This document shows, piece by piece, positions 54,245 to 62,716 of a DNA stretch of 64,000 nt; position 1 is the first letter of the stretch, and each line of letters starts with the position of its first letter. A program made the translations under genes and the position numbers. Location: the NCBI RefSeq assembly GCF_040676615.1, contig NZ_JBFAPI010000008.1:1-64000 (forward strand), in the 5' to 3' direction. The stretch comes from Asanoa sp040676615 (lineage in GTDB: Bacteria > Actinomycetota > Actinomycetes > Mycobacteriales > Micromonosporaceae). Below the pieces are notes generated by a model. It made no database searches. It was not told where the DNA came from and was given only the letters and a program-made list of their open reading frames with translations.

Positions 54245-55264
54245 ATGCGGCCAGTACGCTTCGTCGCCCTCTCCGAGGACGGCCAGGCCATGGTGCTCGC
54301 CGACGAGGTGGGCCGGCTCCTGGCGCTGCCTCTCGACGACCGGCTCAACGGCGTCCTCCACGGTGACGCGGCCGCGGGTGCGGTCAGCGGCGCCGGCCAT
54401 TTCGGTGACCAGCCCCCGTCGCTGTCACCGCGCGACATCCAGTCCCGCATCCGCAGCGGCGAGTCGGCCGACGACGTCGCCCGCATCGCCGGCGTTCCGG
54501 TCGACCGGGTGCTCCGCTACGCCGGCCCGGTGCTCCAGGAGCGCGCCATGCTGGCGCAGCACGCCCGCCGCACGCGGTTGAAGACCTCCGAGAAGGGCGC
54601 CCCGCTCGCCGAGGTGGTCGACGCCCGGCTGGCCCAGCACGGCATCGACGCCGAGAAGATCTCCTGGGACGCATACCGGCGCGACGACGGCACCTGGCGG
54701 ATCGTCGCCACCTGGCCGTCGGGCAAGGCCACCGCGCAGGCGATGTGGGATCTCGACCGGGCCCGCCAGGTCGTCTCCCCACACGACGACATGGCCCAAT
54801 ACCTGTGCACCGAGCGCCCGCAGCCGCTGCTCGGCCAAGAGCCGGTGACACCCGAACGGGGCTTGTCCCGGTCCGAGCCCAGCCGCGGCGGCCACGGCCT
54901 GCCGTCGGCGCCGGCCGAGTCGCGCGCACCGCGCGACGCGATCCGCGCCGGCCGCGACGCGCTGCTGGCGTCGCTCGACCGCCCGCTCACGCCACCCGGC
55001 CGCGGCCTCGACAGCGGCGCGTCCGAGCCCCGGCGCGGCGGTGCCGCGGCGCTGCTCGGCTCCAGCGGTTCGGCCTTCGACGACGACGCCGACCTCCCCA
55101 AGGAGGTGCCGGCCGTGCCGTCGCTCGCCGTCCTGCGCCCGCGCCGCAACACCGGCAACGGCGGCGGCTCCGAGCAGAACGACCCGAGCGGCAAGCCGCG
55201 CAAGCGCCTGCCCAGTTGGGACGACGTGCTGTTCGGCAGCGCGCCGCAGCGGGAAAGCTCCTGA
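54245..55264 (+). CDS. sepH: Septation protein SepH (DUF3071)
   Basis: A 339-residue protein. The N-terminal DUF3071 domain (about 1-170) contains a helix-turn-helix-like segment SPRDIQSRIRSGESADDVARIAGVP and WDAYRRDDGTWRIVATWPSG; this domain binds and stimulates FtsZ in Streptomyces. The rest is a long disordered, Ser/Pro/Arg-rich tail ending in a conserved short motif RKRLPSWDDVLFG. A GGACGGAGG site precedes ATG 54245. It acts in sporulation septation in filamentous actinobacteria. Confidence 0.93.
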   Translation: MRPVRFVALSEDGQAMVLADEVGRLLALPLDDRLNGVLHGDAAAGAVSGAGHFGDQPPSLSPRDIQSRIRSGESADDVARIAGVPVDRVLRYAGPVLQERAMLAQHARRTRLKTSEKGAPLAEVVDARLAQHGIDAEKISWDAYRRDDGTWRIVATWPSGKATAQAMWDLDRARQVVSPHDDMAQYLCTERPQPLLGQEPVTPERGLSRSEPSRGGHGLPSAPAESRAPRDAIRAGRDALLASLDRPLTPPGRGLDSGASEPRRGGAAALLGSSGSAFDDDADLPKEVPAVPSLAVLRPRRNTGNGGGSEQNDPSGKPRKRLPSWDDVLFGSAPQRESS

Positions 55265-55271
55265 CTTTCGG

Positions 55272-55297
55272 CTCACCCTGACCGGTGGCAGGGTGAG
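55272..55297 (+). repeat. Hairpin overlapping the aldo/keto reductase ribosome site
   Basis: CTCACCCTG and CAGGGTGAG form a 9-bp stem with an 8-nt loop between sepH and the next gene. The right arm ends 4 nt before the ATG and runs into the only GAGGG-like ribosome site, so it could either end the sepH message or limit translation of the reductase. Confidence 0.5.
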
Positions 55298-55301
55298 GGT
55301 C

Positions 55302-56288
55302 ATGGAATACACGAACCTGGGCCGCACCGGCCTGTCGGTGAGCCGGCTCTGCCTCGGCACCATGAACTTCGGTCCGGAGACCAGCGAGGCCGACAGCTTC
55401 GCGATCATGGACCGCGCGCTCGAGCACGGCATCAACTTCTTCGACACCGCCAACGTCTACGGCTGGAAGCTTGGCGAAGGCGTCACCGAGCAGATCGTCG
55501 GCCGCTGGCTGGCCCAGGGCGGCGGCCGCCGCGAGAAGGTCGTGCTGGCCACCAAGGTGTTCGGCCGGATGGGCGACTGGCCCAACGAGCGCGGCCTGTC
55601 GGCCCGGCACATCATCCGGGCCTGCGAAGACTCGCTGCGCCGGCTGCAGACCGAGACGATCGACCTCTACCAGATGCACCACGTCTCCCGGGAAACGCCG
55701 TGGGAGGAGATCTGGCAGGCGATGGAGACGCTGGTCGCGCAGGGCAAGGTGGTCTACGTCGGATCGTCGAACTTCGCCGGTTGGCACCTGGCCCGGGCCC
55801 AGGAGTCGGCGGCCCGCCGGCACTTCCTCGGCCTGGTGTCGGAGCAGTCGATCTACAACCTGCTGACCCGCCACATCGAGTTGGAGGTCGTACCGGCCGC
55901 CCTCGAATACGGGATCGGCATCATCCCCTGGTCGCCACTGCACGGCGGGCTGCTCAGCGGCGTCCTGCGCAAGATGGCCTCGGGCCAGGGGTCCCGCGGC
56001 ACCAAGGGCCGCTCGGCCGACGGCCTGGCGGCTCACCGCGAGACCATCGAGGCCTACGAGAAGCTCAGCGCCGACCTGGGCCACGAGCCGACCAACGTGG
56101 CGCTGGCCTGGCTGCTCTCCCGCCCGGGCGTGACCGCCCCGATCATCGGCCCACGCACGATGGACCAACTCGACTCGGCCCTCGGCGCGCTGGAGGTCGA
56201 GTTCGACAAGGCCACCCTCGGCCGCCTCGACGAACTCTTCCCACCGGTCGGCCAGGGCGGGCCGGGCCCGGAGGCCTGGGCCTGGTAA
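55302..56288 (+). CDS. Aldo/keto reductase
   Basis: A 328-residue NADPH-dependent TIM-barrel reductase. The catalytic tetrad is seen as Asp in NFFDTANVYG with its Tyr, Lys in VLATKVFGRMG, and His in YQMHHVSRETPWEE. The NADP site is around IIPWSPLHGGLLSG. VSEQSIYNLLTR is the family block in the second half. The substrate is unknown. It follows sepH by 37 bp with a hairpin between them. Confidence 0.93.
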   Translation: MEYTNLGRTGLSVSRLCLGTMNFGPETSEADSFAIMDRALEHGINFFDTANVYGWKLGEGVTEQIVGRWLAQGGGRREKVVLATKVFGRMGDWPNERGLSARHIIRACEDSLRRLQTETIDLYQMHHVSRETPWEEIWQAMETLVAQGKVVYVGSSNFAGWHLARAQESAARRHFLGLVSEQSIYNLLTRHIELEVVPAALEYGIGIIPWSPLHGGLLSGVLRKMASGQGSRGTKGRSADGLAAHRETIEAYEKLSADLGHEPTNVALAWLLSRPGVTAPIIGPRTMDQLDSALGALEVEFDKATLGRLDELFPPVGQGGPGPEAWAW

Positions 56289-56403
56289 GGCGGCGTTGGC
56301 GGAAAGGCCGCGGTCCGGTGCATTCCAGACCGCGGCCACGCCGCAAGCGCAGGCGGTCCACACGGGCCGCCCACGATGGTGCGCGGCCACGCCTGACCAG
56401 TCA

Positions 56404-56529
56404 ACCAACACGACCCGGACCCACGACGGACCGCCGCAGGTGGCCGGCCGACACCACGGCCCGGTCCTACGACGGACCGCCGCCAGGCCAGGCGGCCAGC
56501 CGACCAACACGACCCGGACCCACGACGGA
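56404..56529. repeat. Three degenerate tandem copies of a 26-bp sequence
   Basis: A 26-bp core with CACGACCCGGACCCACGA occurs at 56405-56430 and again, identical, at 56504-56529; a diverged copy (GGCCCGGTCCTACGACGGA) lies between them at 56451-56476. Spacing is 46 and 53 bp. The array fills the convergent 268-bp gap between the aldo/keto reductase and the next gene; no gene is supported there. Confidence 0.8.
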
Positions 56530-56556
56530 TCGCGGCCATGCCGCGAGCGAGCGGGG

Positions 56557-56961
56557 CTAGCGGACCGTCGCGACGTGGCAGGTGCCGGATTCGGTGGGCA
56601 CGTCGAGCAGGGTGCTCTCCTCGAGAGTGACCGTGTCGCCGGGTGCGACCTCGCGGGCCGTTGCCGACGCCGTGTCGATTCGGGTCCCGGCCGCGTCGCG
56701 GAACTCGATCGCTACCTGAGCCGATCGCGCGGTGGTGCCGCTGTTGTGCACGGTCAGGCCGACCTTGGCGGTCCTGCCGGCGAAGTCGCATGAGGTCACC
56801 TCGACGAGCATCTTCGCCGTGCGGGCGCGGCTCTCCCGGGCGCCGGACCAGACGCTGACCGCCAGCAGCGCGAGGATGACGGCGAGGGTCGCCGCGCCGG
56901 GCCAGGTGGTCCAGAAGTTCTGCTTCGCCGGGCGGGGCGAAGGGGGCATAACGGACGTCAC
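56557..56961 (-). CDS. Small membrane-anchored protein with FxLYD-like domain
   Basis: A 134-residue protein with one membrane helix (about 22-40) and an extracellular beta-sandwich of about 90 residues (VGLTVHNSGTTARSAQVAIEF, VAPGDTVTLEES), reminiscent of FxLYD/DUF3426-like domains. Function unknown. The GTG start at 56959-56961 overlaps the thpR stop by one base; an in-frame ATG four codons later is the alternative. Confidence 0.72.
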   Translation of the reverse strand: MTSVMPPSPRPAKQNFWTTWPGAATLAVILALLAVSVWSGARESRARTAKMLVEVTSCDFAGRTAKVGLTVHNSGTTARSAQVAIEFRDAAGTRIDTASATAREVAPGDTVTLEESTLLDVPTESGTCHVATVR

Positions 56962-57545
56962 TACCGCAAACTACCCGCCAGGAGCCAGTTCGTCAGGCGT
57001 TCGTACGTTGGGTTCGGTCCCAGCTGGCTGCGCATCAGCACCAACTCGCGCACCGGCCACCGTGGACCTTCGTAGTCGTTGAGCGCGGCCCGGTCGGCGT
57101 CGACCTCGGCCCGCGGCAGTCGGTCGCCCGGCCGCGCCAGGGTCAGGTGTGGTTTCCATGGGCGCTCGTCGTAGGGCAGCCGGGCCCGCTTCAACTCGCG
57201 GCGGAGGCCCTTGTGCAGCGCGCGCATCGGGTCGAGGTCGCCGGTGACGCCGACCCACATCAGCGTGAACGCGCCGCGGCCGAAGCGCCCGCCACCGGCC
57301 AGGGCCACCTCGGGCACCGGCGGCGGGACCCGGTCGACGGCCCGGCCGACCGCCACCTCGACGTCGGCGAGCCGCTCGTCGGCGACCTCGCCCAGGAAGG
57401 CCAGGGTCAGGTGATAGGTCTCGGGCCGGGCGAGGCGGGTGTTGACGCCCGCGGCCGCCGCCCGGCCGACCCGCAGCCCGGAGACGAAGGCCGCCAGATC
57501 GGCCACCGCGCCCGCCGGCGGGTAGGCGGCGACGAACAACCTCAC
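56961..57545 (-). CDS. thpR: RNA 2',3'-cyclic phosphodiesterase (2H family)
   Basis: A 194-residue 2H phosphoesterase. The two catalytic HxT motifs are YHLTLAFLGEV (about 44-54) and WKPHLTLARPG (about 129-139). Members open 2',3'-cyclic phosphate ends of RNA and can ligate tRNA halves in vitro. It overlaps the upstream 165-residue gene and the downstream anchored protein gene, so three genes form one operon. Confidence 0.92.
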   Translation of the reverse strand: MRLFVAAYPPAGAVADLAAFVSGLRVGRAAAAGVNTRLARPETYHLTLAFLGEVADERLADVEVAVGRAVDRVPPPVPEVALAGGGRFGRGAFTLMWVGVTGDLDPMRALHKGLRRELKRARLPYDERPWKPHLTLARPGDRLPRAEVDADRAALNDYEGPRWPVRELVLMRSQLGPNPTYERLTNWLLAGSLR

Positions 57546-58039
57546 CGCTGCTCGCGGCGCTCGGCCCCGGCCGTCGGCAGCGTCATGCCGCGGGCCTGCA
57601 ACTCGCCCTCGACCCGGACCCGCTCGATCTCCAGGTCGACACCGACCAACTCGCTCAGGTGTTGCGTCACGCCCAGGCAGGCACTCGCCAACCGGAGTTG
57701 CTCGTCGTAGGCGCGCAGCACCGCCGTCTGCCAGACCTGCGACCGCTGCGCCACGCCGAGCCGCTGCTGGCCCAGCCGGTGCAGGTCGGCGGCGATCTGC
57801 TCAATGGTTGGACGTTCGTGGTCGTCGGGTGCGACCAACGCGACCTCGACGGTCGGCCCGATCGAACGGTCGAGCCGGCTGATCGCCCGGCGCTCGCGCC
57901 GGCTCAGCCTGGCCTGATGCATGGCCCGGGCCGCGCGCTCGATCAGCTCGTCGGCACAGACGATCGCGGCGACGATGGCAGGCAGACAGAGCAGCGTCAG
58001 AATCGCCACCGCCAGCACGAGTGTGTGCGGGATCGCCAC
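57542..58039 (-). CDS. Membrane-anchored helical protein, unknown
   Basis: A 165-residue protein with one N-terminal membrane helix (about 6-28) followed by a charged helical domain with Arg-rich stretches (SRRERRAISRLDRSIG). No family recognised. GTG 58037-58039 lies 6 nt after a TAGCGT box, so the operon with thpR may start with a leaderless message. Confidence 0.7.
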   Translation of the reverse strand: MAIPHTLVLAVAILTLLCLPAIVAAIVCADELIERAARAMHQARLSRRERRAISRLDRSIGPTVEVALVAPDDHERPTIEQIAADLHRLGQQRLGVAQRSQVWQTAVLRAYDEQLRLASACLGVTQHLSELVGVDLEIERVRVEGELQARGMTLPTAGAERREQR

Positions 58040-58045
58040 TCTTCG

Positions 58046-58051
58046 ACGCTA
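58046..58051 (-). promoter_or_regulatory. -10 box of a candidate leaderless promoter (thpR operon)
   Basis: TAGCGT on the minus strand lies 6 nt before the GTG at 58037-58039. Confidence 0.55.
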
Positions 58052-58137
58052 TGCGGCTCCGGCAGCGACCGCCACCGATTTGGGTTTCATTTGGTGCACC
58101 GACCGGCCATTTCGGGTGCGTACGCCATTCGTTTTGA

Positions 58138-58884
58138 TCACTGCGTGGCGGCCTCCAGGAGCGCGCGCAGCCGGGCCACCGCGGTCGTGTCACCCTCCAC
58201 ACGGACCGCGCTGTCACCCACCCGCCGCCAGAGCCACAACAGCACGTCATGGGGACCGCCGGAGACCTGCGCCACCGCCTGCCCGGCGGTGTCGGGTGCG
58301 ATCTCGACACTGCCGTGGTCGAGCCGGACCAGCCAGCGGGCGCCGCCGGCACTGACCAGGACCGCCCGGTTGCCGTTGGCGCGCAACAGGTCGCCGAAGT
58401 CTTCGGGCCACTGCCGGGTGGCGTAGGACAGGAAGACCTCGAGCACCTCGGCGATGCCGTCGTCGGCCAACTCGGCCGCGATAGGCGAGATCGGGAAGCC
58501 GGCGGCCAACTCGGCGTCGACCCGGTGGATCACCGTCTCCTGTGCCATCCGGCGAACCCAGAAGCCGACCGTCTGGTCGGGCTCATACCAGGTCGGGCAG
58601 GGCTGGTCGTCGGGTCGGTCGGCGAACTCGGCGACCAACTCCACATAAGCCCGGTCGAGCAGGGCCAGCGTCTTCTCGCCGGTCGGCTCCGGCGGCCACG
58701 GCTTGGGCAGGGCACCGCGCCGCATCGTCTCGACCTTGTGCAGGTAGACCTGGGCGACGTGGCCGGCCAGGTCGTCGACCGTCCAGCCCGGACAGGACGG
58801 CACCGGTGCCGACAGGTCGACGGCCGCCGCACGCAGGTCGCGGAAGTCGGCGTCGAGACATCGGAGGAATACGTCGCGCGTCAT
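58138..58884 (-). CDS. Maleylpyruvate isomerase family mycothiol-dependent enzyme
   Basis: A 248-residue protein of the DinB-like four-helix TIGR03083 family, whose members use mycothiol. Family signs are VPSCPGWTVDDLAGHVAQVYLHK (His42 as a metal ligand), the VGFWVRRMAQETVIHRVDAELAAG block with two more His/Glu ligands, and the sterol-carrier-like C-terminal domain with GGPHDVLLWLWRR. The true substrate is unknown. Confidence 0.9.
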   Translation of the reverse strand: MTRDVFLRCLDADFRDLRAAAVDLSAPVPSCPGWTVDDLAGHVAQVYLHKVETMRRGALPKPWPPEPTGEKTLALLDRAYVELVAEFADRPDDQPCPTWYEPDQTVGFWVRRMAQETVIHRVDAELAAGFPISPIAAELADDGIAEVLEVFLSYATRQWPEDFGDLLRANGNRAVLVSAGGARWLVRLDHGSVEIAPDTAGQAVAQVSGGPHDVLLWLWRRVGDSAVRVEGDTTAVARLRALLEAATQ

Positions 58885-58940
58885 GTCGGACAGCAAATCA
58901 GATCGGTACGACGTGGGCGCACCCGCAGCGCCGCCACGGG

Positions 58941-60296
58941 TCAGACCCGTTCGGCAACCGACCCGGCCGGCACCGCGGCCGGCACGGCACCCACGGCCAG
59001 CACGGCCCGCGGCACGGCGCCCGCGGCCGGCACGATCCGGAAGCGGGGCACCGGGCGCAGGTGCATCCGCAGCCGGTTGCCGCTGTGCCGGAGCTGGGCG
59101 GCCAGGGCCACCGTGGTCGCGACCAGGGCGGCCGCACCGCCGAGCCAGATCGCGGCGCCGGCGCCGTAACGGTCGGCGAACCAGCCGACCAGCGGCCCGG
59201 AGACCGGGTTGACGCCCATGAAGACCAGCACCCAGAGGGCCATCACCCGGCCGCGGTAGGCGGCGTCGGTGCCGAGCTGCACCCGCTGGTTGGCCGCCTG
59301 CGCGAACAGGACCATGAAGAACCCGGTGGGTACGAGCGCCGCGACCACCAACCAGTACACCGGCAGGATGCCGACCAGGATGCCGAACGCGCTGAACACC
59401 ATGGCCGAGGTCAGCACCGTGTAGACCGAGGGCCGGGCCCGCCGGGTGCCGCCGACCAGCGCGCCGACCAGCGCGCCCAGCCCGACCGCGGTGGTGAACA
59501 GGCCGAACGAGGCCGCGCCGGTGTGGAAGCCGGTCTTGGCCAGCGCCTGGAGCGTGACCGGGAAGTTGAACAGCGTGAACGCGAGGACGCTCATCAGCAC
59601 CATGGGGAGCATCAGGTCCGGCCGCCGCCAGACGTAGCGCAGGCCGTCGACCACCTTGGCCGGCTCGCGCGTGGCGGCCGGGGCCAGCTCGGAGCGGTAG
59701 AGCTCGGCCGGGCGCATCCGGAACAGGCAGACCAGCGGAGCGACCGCGAGCACGGCGCTGAGCACGAACACCGGGCCGACGTCGAACAGCGCGATCGCCA
59801 GGCCGGCCAGCGAGGGGCCGACCACCCGCGCGCTGTTGAAGGTGGCGGCGGACAGGCCGAGCGCGTTGGGCAGCAGCCGGGTCTCGACCAGCTCCGACAC
59901 GAACGACTGGCGCACCGGCGTCTCGACAGCGCTGGCCACGCCGAGCAGGGTGGCGAACACGTAGACGTGCCAGAGCTGTGCGGCGCCGCTCACGACCAGG
60001 ATGCTGAACAGCACGCAAAGCGTGGTCCAGGCGAAGTTGGCGACGAAGAGGATCTTGCGCTTGTCGTAGCGGTCGGCGAGCCGGCCGGAGAGCAAGGTCA
60101 GCACCAGCACCGGCGTGAACTGCAGCGCCGTGACGATCCCGAGCTGAGCGGCCGTGCCGCCCAACTGGAACACCAGCCAGTCCTGCGTAGTGAACATCAT
60201 CCACACGCCGATCAGCTTCACCAGCTGACCGAGCGCGAAGAGCCGGTAGTTCCTCACCTGGAGGGACTGGAACGTGGTGTTGAGCCTGGCCCGCAA
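58941..60296 (-). CDS. MFS transporter (exporter type)
   Basis: A 451-residue transporter with about twelve helices. GRLADRYDKRKILFV is the loop 2-3 motif; ETPVRQSFVSELVETRLLPNALGL and NQRVQLGTDAAYRGRVMALWVLV are MFS_3/enterobactin-exporter-like. The C-terminal about 40 residues are an Ala/Val/Pro-rich low-complexity tail. The unusual TTG start at 60294-60296 is supported by GAGGAGG upstream. A MarR repressor gene lies directly upstream on the same strand and probably regulates it. Confidence 0.9.
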   Translation of the reverse strand: MRARLNTTFQSLQVRNYRLFALGQLVKLIGVWMMFTTQDWLVFQLGGTAAQLGIVTALQFTPVLVLTLLSGRLADRYDKRKILFVANFAWTTLCVLFSILVVSGAAQLWHVYVFATLLGVASAVETPVRQSFVSELVETRLLPNALGLSAATFNSARVVGPSLAGLAIALFDVGPVFVLSAVLAVAPLVCLFRMRPAELYRSELAPAATREPAKVVDGLRYVWRRPDLMLPMVLMSVLAFTLFNFPVTLQALAKTGFHTGAASFGLFTTAVGLGALVGALVGGTRRARPSVYTVLTSAMVFSAFGILVGILPVYWLVVAALVPTGFFMVLFAQAANQRVQLGTDAAYRGRVMALWVLVFMGVNPVSGPLVGWFADRYGAGAAIWLGGAAALVATTVALAAQLRHSGNRLRMHLRPVPRFRIVPAAGAVPRAVLAVGAVPAAVPAGSVAERV

Positions 60297-60364
60297 GGGT
60301 GCTGCGCCTCCTCGGAGATACGCGGAAGGTATGCGTCATCCACAAAGGACGAAGCGGCGCGGCC

Positions 60365-60814
60365 TCAGGCGCGCGCGACCTTCTGCAGGATCTCCGCCGC
60401 CCGTCGGAGCGTGTCTCGCTCCTCCGGGGTCAGCGCGGCGAGTCGAGGGGCCAGCCATTCATCGCGGGCCCGCTCGTGCTGGGCAAGGATCGCCCGCCCC
60501 GCCTCGGTGGCGGCCAGGATGACCTGGCGCCCGTCGGTCGGGTGCGGGGTGCGTTGCACCAGCCCGCGCTCCTCCAGCTTTGCGACGATCTTGGTCATCG
60601 TCGGCGGCTGGACGCGTTCGACATCGGCGAGCTCACGGGGTGACAGCGCGCCCGCCAGCTGAAGGCTGGTCAGGGCGGAGAGCTGGGTGACCGTGAGATC
60701 GCCGACGGGGCGGGTCTGCCTGACCCGCCGGTTGAACCGGGTGATCGCGTCGCGCAGCGATGACGCGAGTTGCGCCACCGAGACACGCTTCGCCGTCACC
60801 GTCCGCTCCGTCAC
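60365..60814 (-). CDS. MarR family transcriptional regulator
   Basis: A 149-residue MarR protein. The winged helix is at about 45-100 (LSPRELADVERVQPPTMTKIVAKLEERGLVQR, then wing HPTDGRQVILAATEAG), with helical dimerisation ends. It lies 68 bp upstream of the MFS exporter on the same strand. A TTAG/CTAA motif sits 6 bp before its GTG, as expected for autoregulation. Confidence 0.92.
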   Translation of the reverse strand: MTERTVTAKRVSVAQLASSLRDAITRFNRRVRQTRPVGDLTVTQLSALTSLQLAGALSPRELADVERVQPPTMTKIVAKLEERGLVQRTPHPTDGRQVILAATEAGRAILAQHERARDEWLAPRLAALTPEERDTLRRAAEILQKVARA

Positions 60815-60819
60815 GATCC

Positions 60820-60832
60820 TTAGCTTAACTAA
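60820..60832. promoter_or_regulatory. Candidate MarR operator
   Basis: TTAGCTTAACTAA has TTAG/CTAA outer arms around TTAA and is strikingly AT-rich; a further GTTAGC half-site (minus strand) lies at 60840-60845. It is just upstream of the MarR GTG start and may cover its -10 region. Confidence 0.45.
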
Positions 60833-60875
60833 TGAGCCCGGCTAACAACCAGCGGTTATGGCCGCGGTCACCCTG

Positions 60876-62351
60876 CTAGGAGATCAACGTCTCGATCGGG
60901 CCACGGAGGAAGTAGACCACGAACAGCGCCGCGACGGCGTACAACAGCGGGTGAACCTCCCTTGCCTTCCCCCGGGCGAGCTTGACCAGGGCGTACGCGA
61001 TGATCCCGGCCCCGATCCCGTTGGAGATCGAGTAAGTGAACGGCATCAGCACGATCGTCAGGAACGCCGGCACCGCGATCTCGTAGTCGGTCCAGTCGAT
61101 GCTGCGCACGGCCGTCATCATCAGGAAACCGACGATCACCAGCGCGCCCGACGCCGCCTCGAACGGCACCACCGTGACCAGCGGTGCGACGAACATCGCG
61201 AGCAGGAAGAGGCCGCCGGTGACCAGGTTGGCCACGCCGGTCCGGGCGCCCTCGGCGACACCCGACGCGCTCTCGATGAACGAGGTGTTGCTGGAGACGC
61301 TCGCCGCGCCGCCGGCGGCGGCCGCGACCGAGTCGACGAGCAGGATCTCCCGGGTACGGGGCGGCATGCCGCTCGAGTCGAGCAGGTCGCCCTCCTGGCC
61401 GACCGCGACCATCGTGCCCATCGTGTCGAAGAAGTCCGTGATCAACAGGGTGAAGACGAACATCAGGACGATCAGCCAGCCGGCGCGCGACCAGGAGTCG
61501 AAGATGTTGAACTTGCCGAGCAGCGACAGGTCGGGCAGGTCGAAGATCTTGTCGGGCAGCGTCGGTACGTTGAGCGACCACCCGGTCGGCACGGGCTTGC
61601 CGTCGACGAACGACGGGCCGATGTTGCCGATCGCCTCGACGATCACCGCCAGCACGGTCGCCGACAGGATGCCGATCAGGATCGCGCCCCGGACCCGGCG
61701 CACGAACAAGACGATGGTCAGCAGCAGCGCGAACACGAACACCAGCGCGGGCCAGCTGACCAGCCGGCCGTTGATGCCGAGCCCGACCGGCACGGTGGTG
61801 CCGGCGGCGTCCGGGATCCGGCGCACGAAGCCCGAGTCGACCAGCCCGATGATCGTCAGGAACAGGCCGATGCCGACCCCGATCGCGGCCTTGAGCTGGG
61901 TCGGCACGGCGCGGAAGATGCTCTCCCGCAGGCCGGTGAGCACCAGCACGGTGATCAGCAGGCCCTCGATGACGACCAGGCCCATCGCGTCGGCCCAGGT
62001 CATCTGCGGCGCGATCTCGTAGGCGACCATCGCGTTGACGCCGAGGCCGGCGGCCAGCGCCAGCGGGAAGCGGGCGACGACACCCATCAGGATCGTCATC
62101 ACGCCGGCGACCAGGGCGGTGGCGGCCGCGATGGCCGCGATCGCGAGATGCGCGCCGGTCGCGTCGCTGGCGCTGCCCAGGATCAGCGGGTTGAGCACGA
62201 CGATGTAGGCCATCGTGAAGAACGTCGCGAAACCGCCGCGCACTTCCCGGCCGATCGTCGACCCGCGGGCGCTGATCGAGAAGTAGCGGTCGAACCCACT
62301 CTCCGGGCGGCCTGAGCTGGTGGCCCGCTGTGTGGTCGGTGCCTCGGTCAT
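60876..62351 (-). CDS. Purine permease, NCS2 family AzgA type
   Basis: A 491-residue membrane protein with the AzgA-type pattern: TFFTMAYIVVLNPLILG in helix 1, LGVNAMVAYEIAPQ, FVFTLLITDFFDTMGTMVAVG and the AAAGGAASVSSNTSFIESASGVAEGARTG block. It imports adenine, guanine or hypoxanthine by proton symport. GGGGAG precedes the ATG. It is independent of the MarR/MFS pair downstream. Confidence 0.95.
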   Translation of the reverse strand: MTEAPTTQRATSSGRPESGFDRYFSISARGSTIGREVRGGFATFFTMAYIVVLNPLILGSASDATGAHLAIAAIAAATALVAGVMTILMGVVARFPLALAAGLGVNAMVAYEIAPQMTWADAMGLVVIEGLLITVLVLTGLRESIFRAVPTQLKAAIGVGIGLFLTIIGLVDSGFVRRIPDAAGTTVPVGLGINGRLVSWPALVFVFALLLTIVLFVRRVRGAILIGILSATVLAVIVEAIGNIGPSFVDGKPVPTGWSLNVPTLPDKIFDLPDLSLLGKFNIFDSWSRAGWLIVLMFVFTLLITDFFDTMGTMVAVGQEGDLLDSSGMPPRTREILLVDSVAAAAGGAASVSSNTSFIESASGVAEGARTGVANLVTGGLFLLAMFVAPLVTVVPFEAASGALVIVGFLMMTAVRSIDWTDYEIAVPAFLTIVLMPFTYSISNGIGAGIIAYALVKLARGKAREVHPLLYAVAALFVVYFLRGPIETLIS

Positions 62352-62428
62352 GCCGGCTCCCCACGGAGATCATCGATTGACGGGGGCATCCTGCCACAGC
62401 CGGTGTTTCACCGAAAGATCTTCCTGGT

Positions 62429-62434
62429 TACCCT
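62429..62434 (+). promoter_or_regulatory. -10 box of a candidate leaderless promoter (DUF2530)
   Basis: TACCCT lies 6 nt before the GTG at 62441; no ribosome site is seen. Confidence 0.5.
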
Positions 62435-62440
62435 TTTCGA

Positions 62441-62716
62441 GTGGCTGAGCAGCGGCAACAACCTCGGGTGGCACCGCTCGACCCACCGATGACGCCGTTC
62501 GCGGTGGGTGGCATCGTCGTCTGGGCGGTCGTCGGGCTGGTGGTGCTCGCCTTTTTCCGCGACGGACGCGAAAACTGGCTGTGGACCTGCCTGGCCGGAT
62601 TCCTACTCGGATTCCCCGGCCTGGCGGTCATGATCAGGCACGACGCCAACCGTCGCCGGCGCCGGCTGGCCGCACCCGTTCAGTCTTCGACCGACTCGAC
62701 TTCGCCGTCGTCGTAG
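62441..62716 (+). CDS. DUF2530 family small membrane protein
   Basis: A 91-residue protein with two membrane helices (about 20-42 and 47-66) and a basic tail HDANRRRRRLAA. The PLDPPMTPFAVGG start and the helix spacing fit DUF2530. Function unknown. The last 37 bp overlap the convergent DUF3027 gene. The GTG start is probably leaderless. Confidence 0.85.
   Translation: MAEQRQQPRVAPLDPPMTPFAVGGIVVWAVVGLVVLAFFRDGRENWLWTCLAGFLLGFPGLAVMIRHDANRRRRRLAAPVQSSTDSTSPSS

Noticed and set aside
56404..56529. The 26-bp repeats as a CRISPR array
   Set aside because: Only three copies, one diverged, uneven spacing with related spacers, and no cas genes.
56296..56793. A plus-strand frame reading through the tandem repeats
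   Set aside because: It has no ribosome site, is antisense to the small anchored-protein gene, and its repeated peptides simply reflect the DNA repeats.
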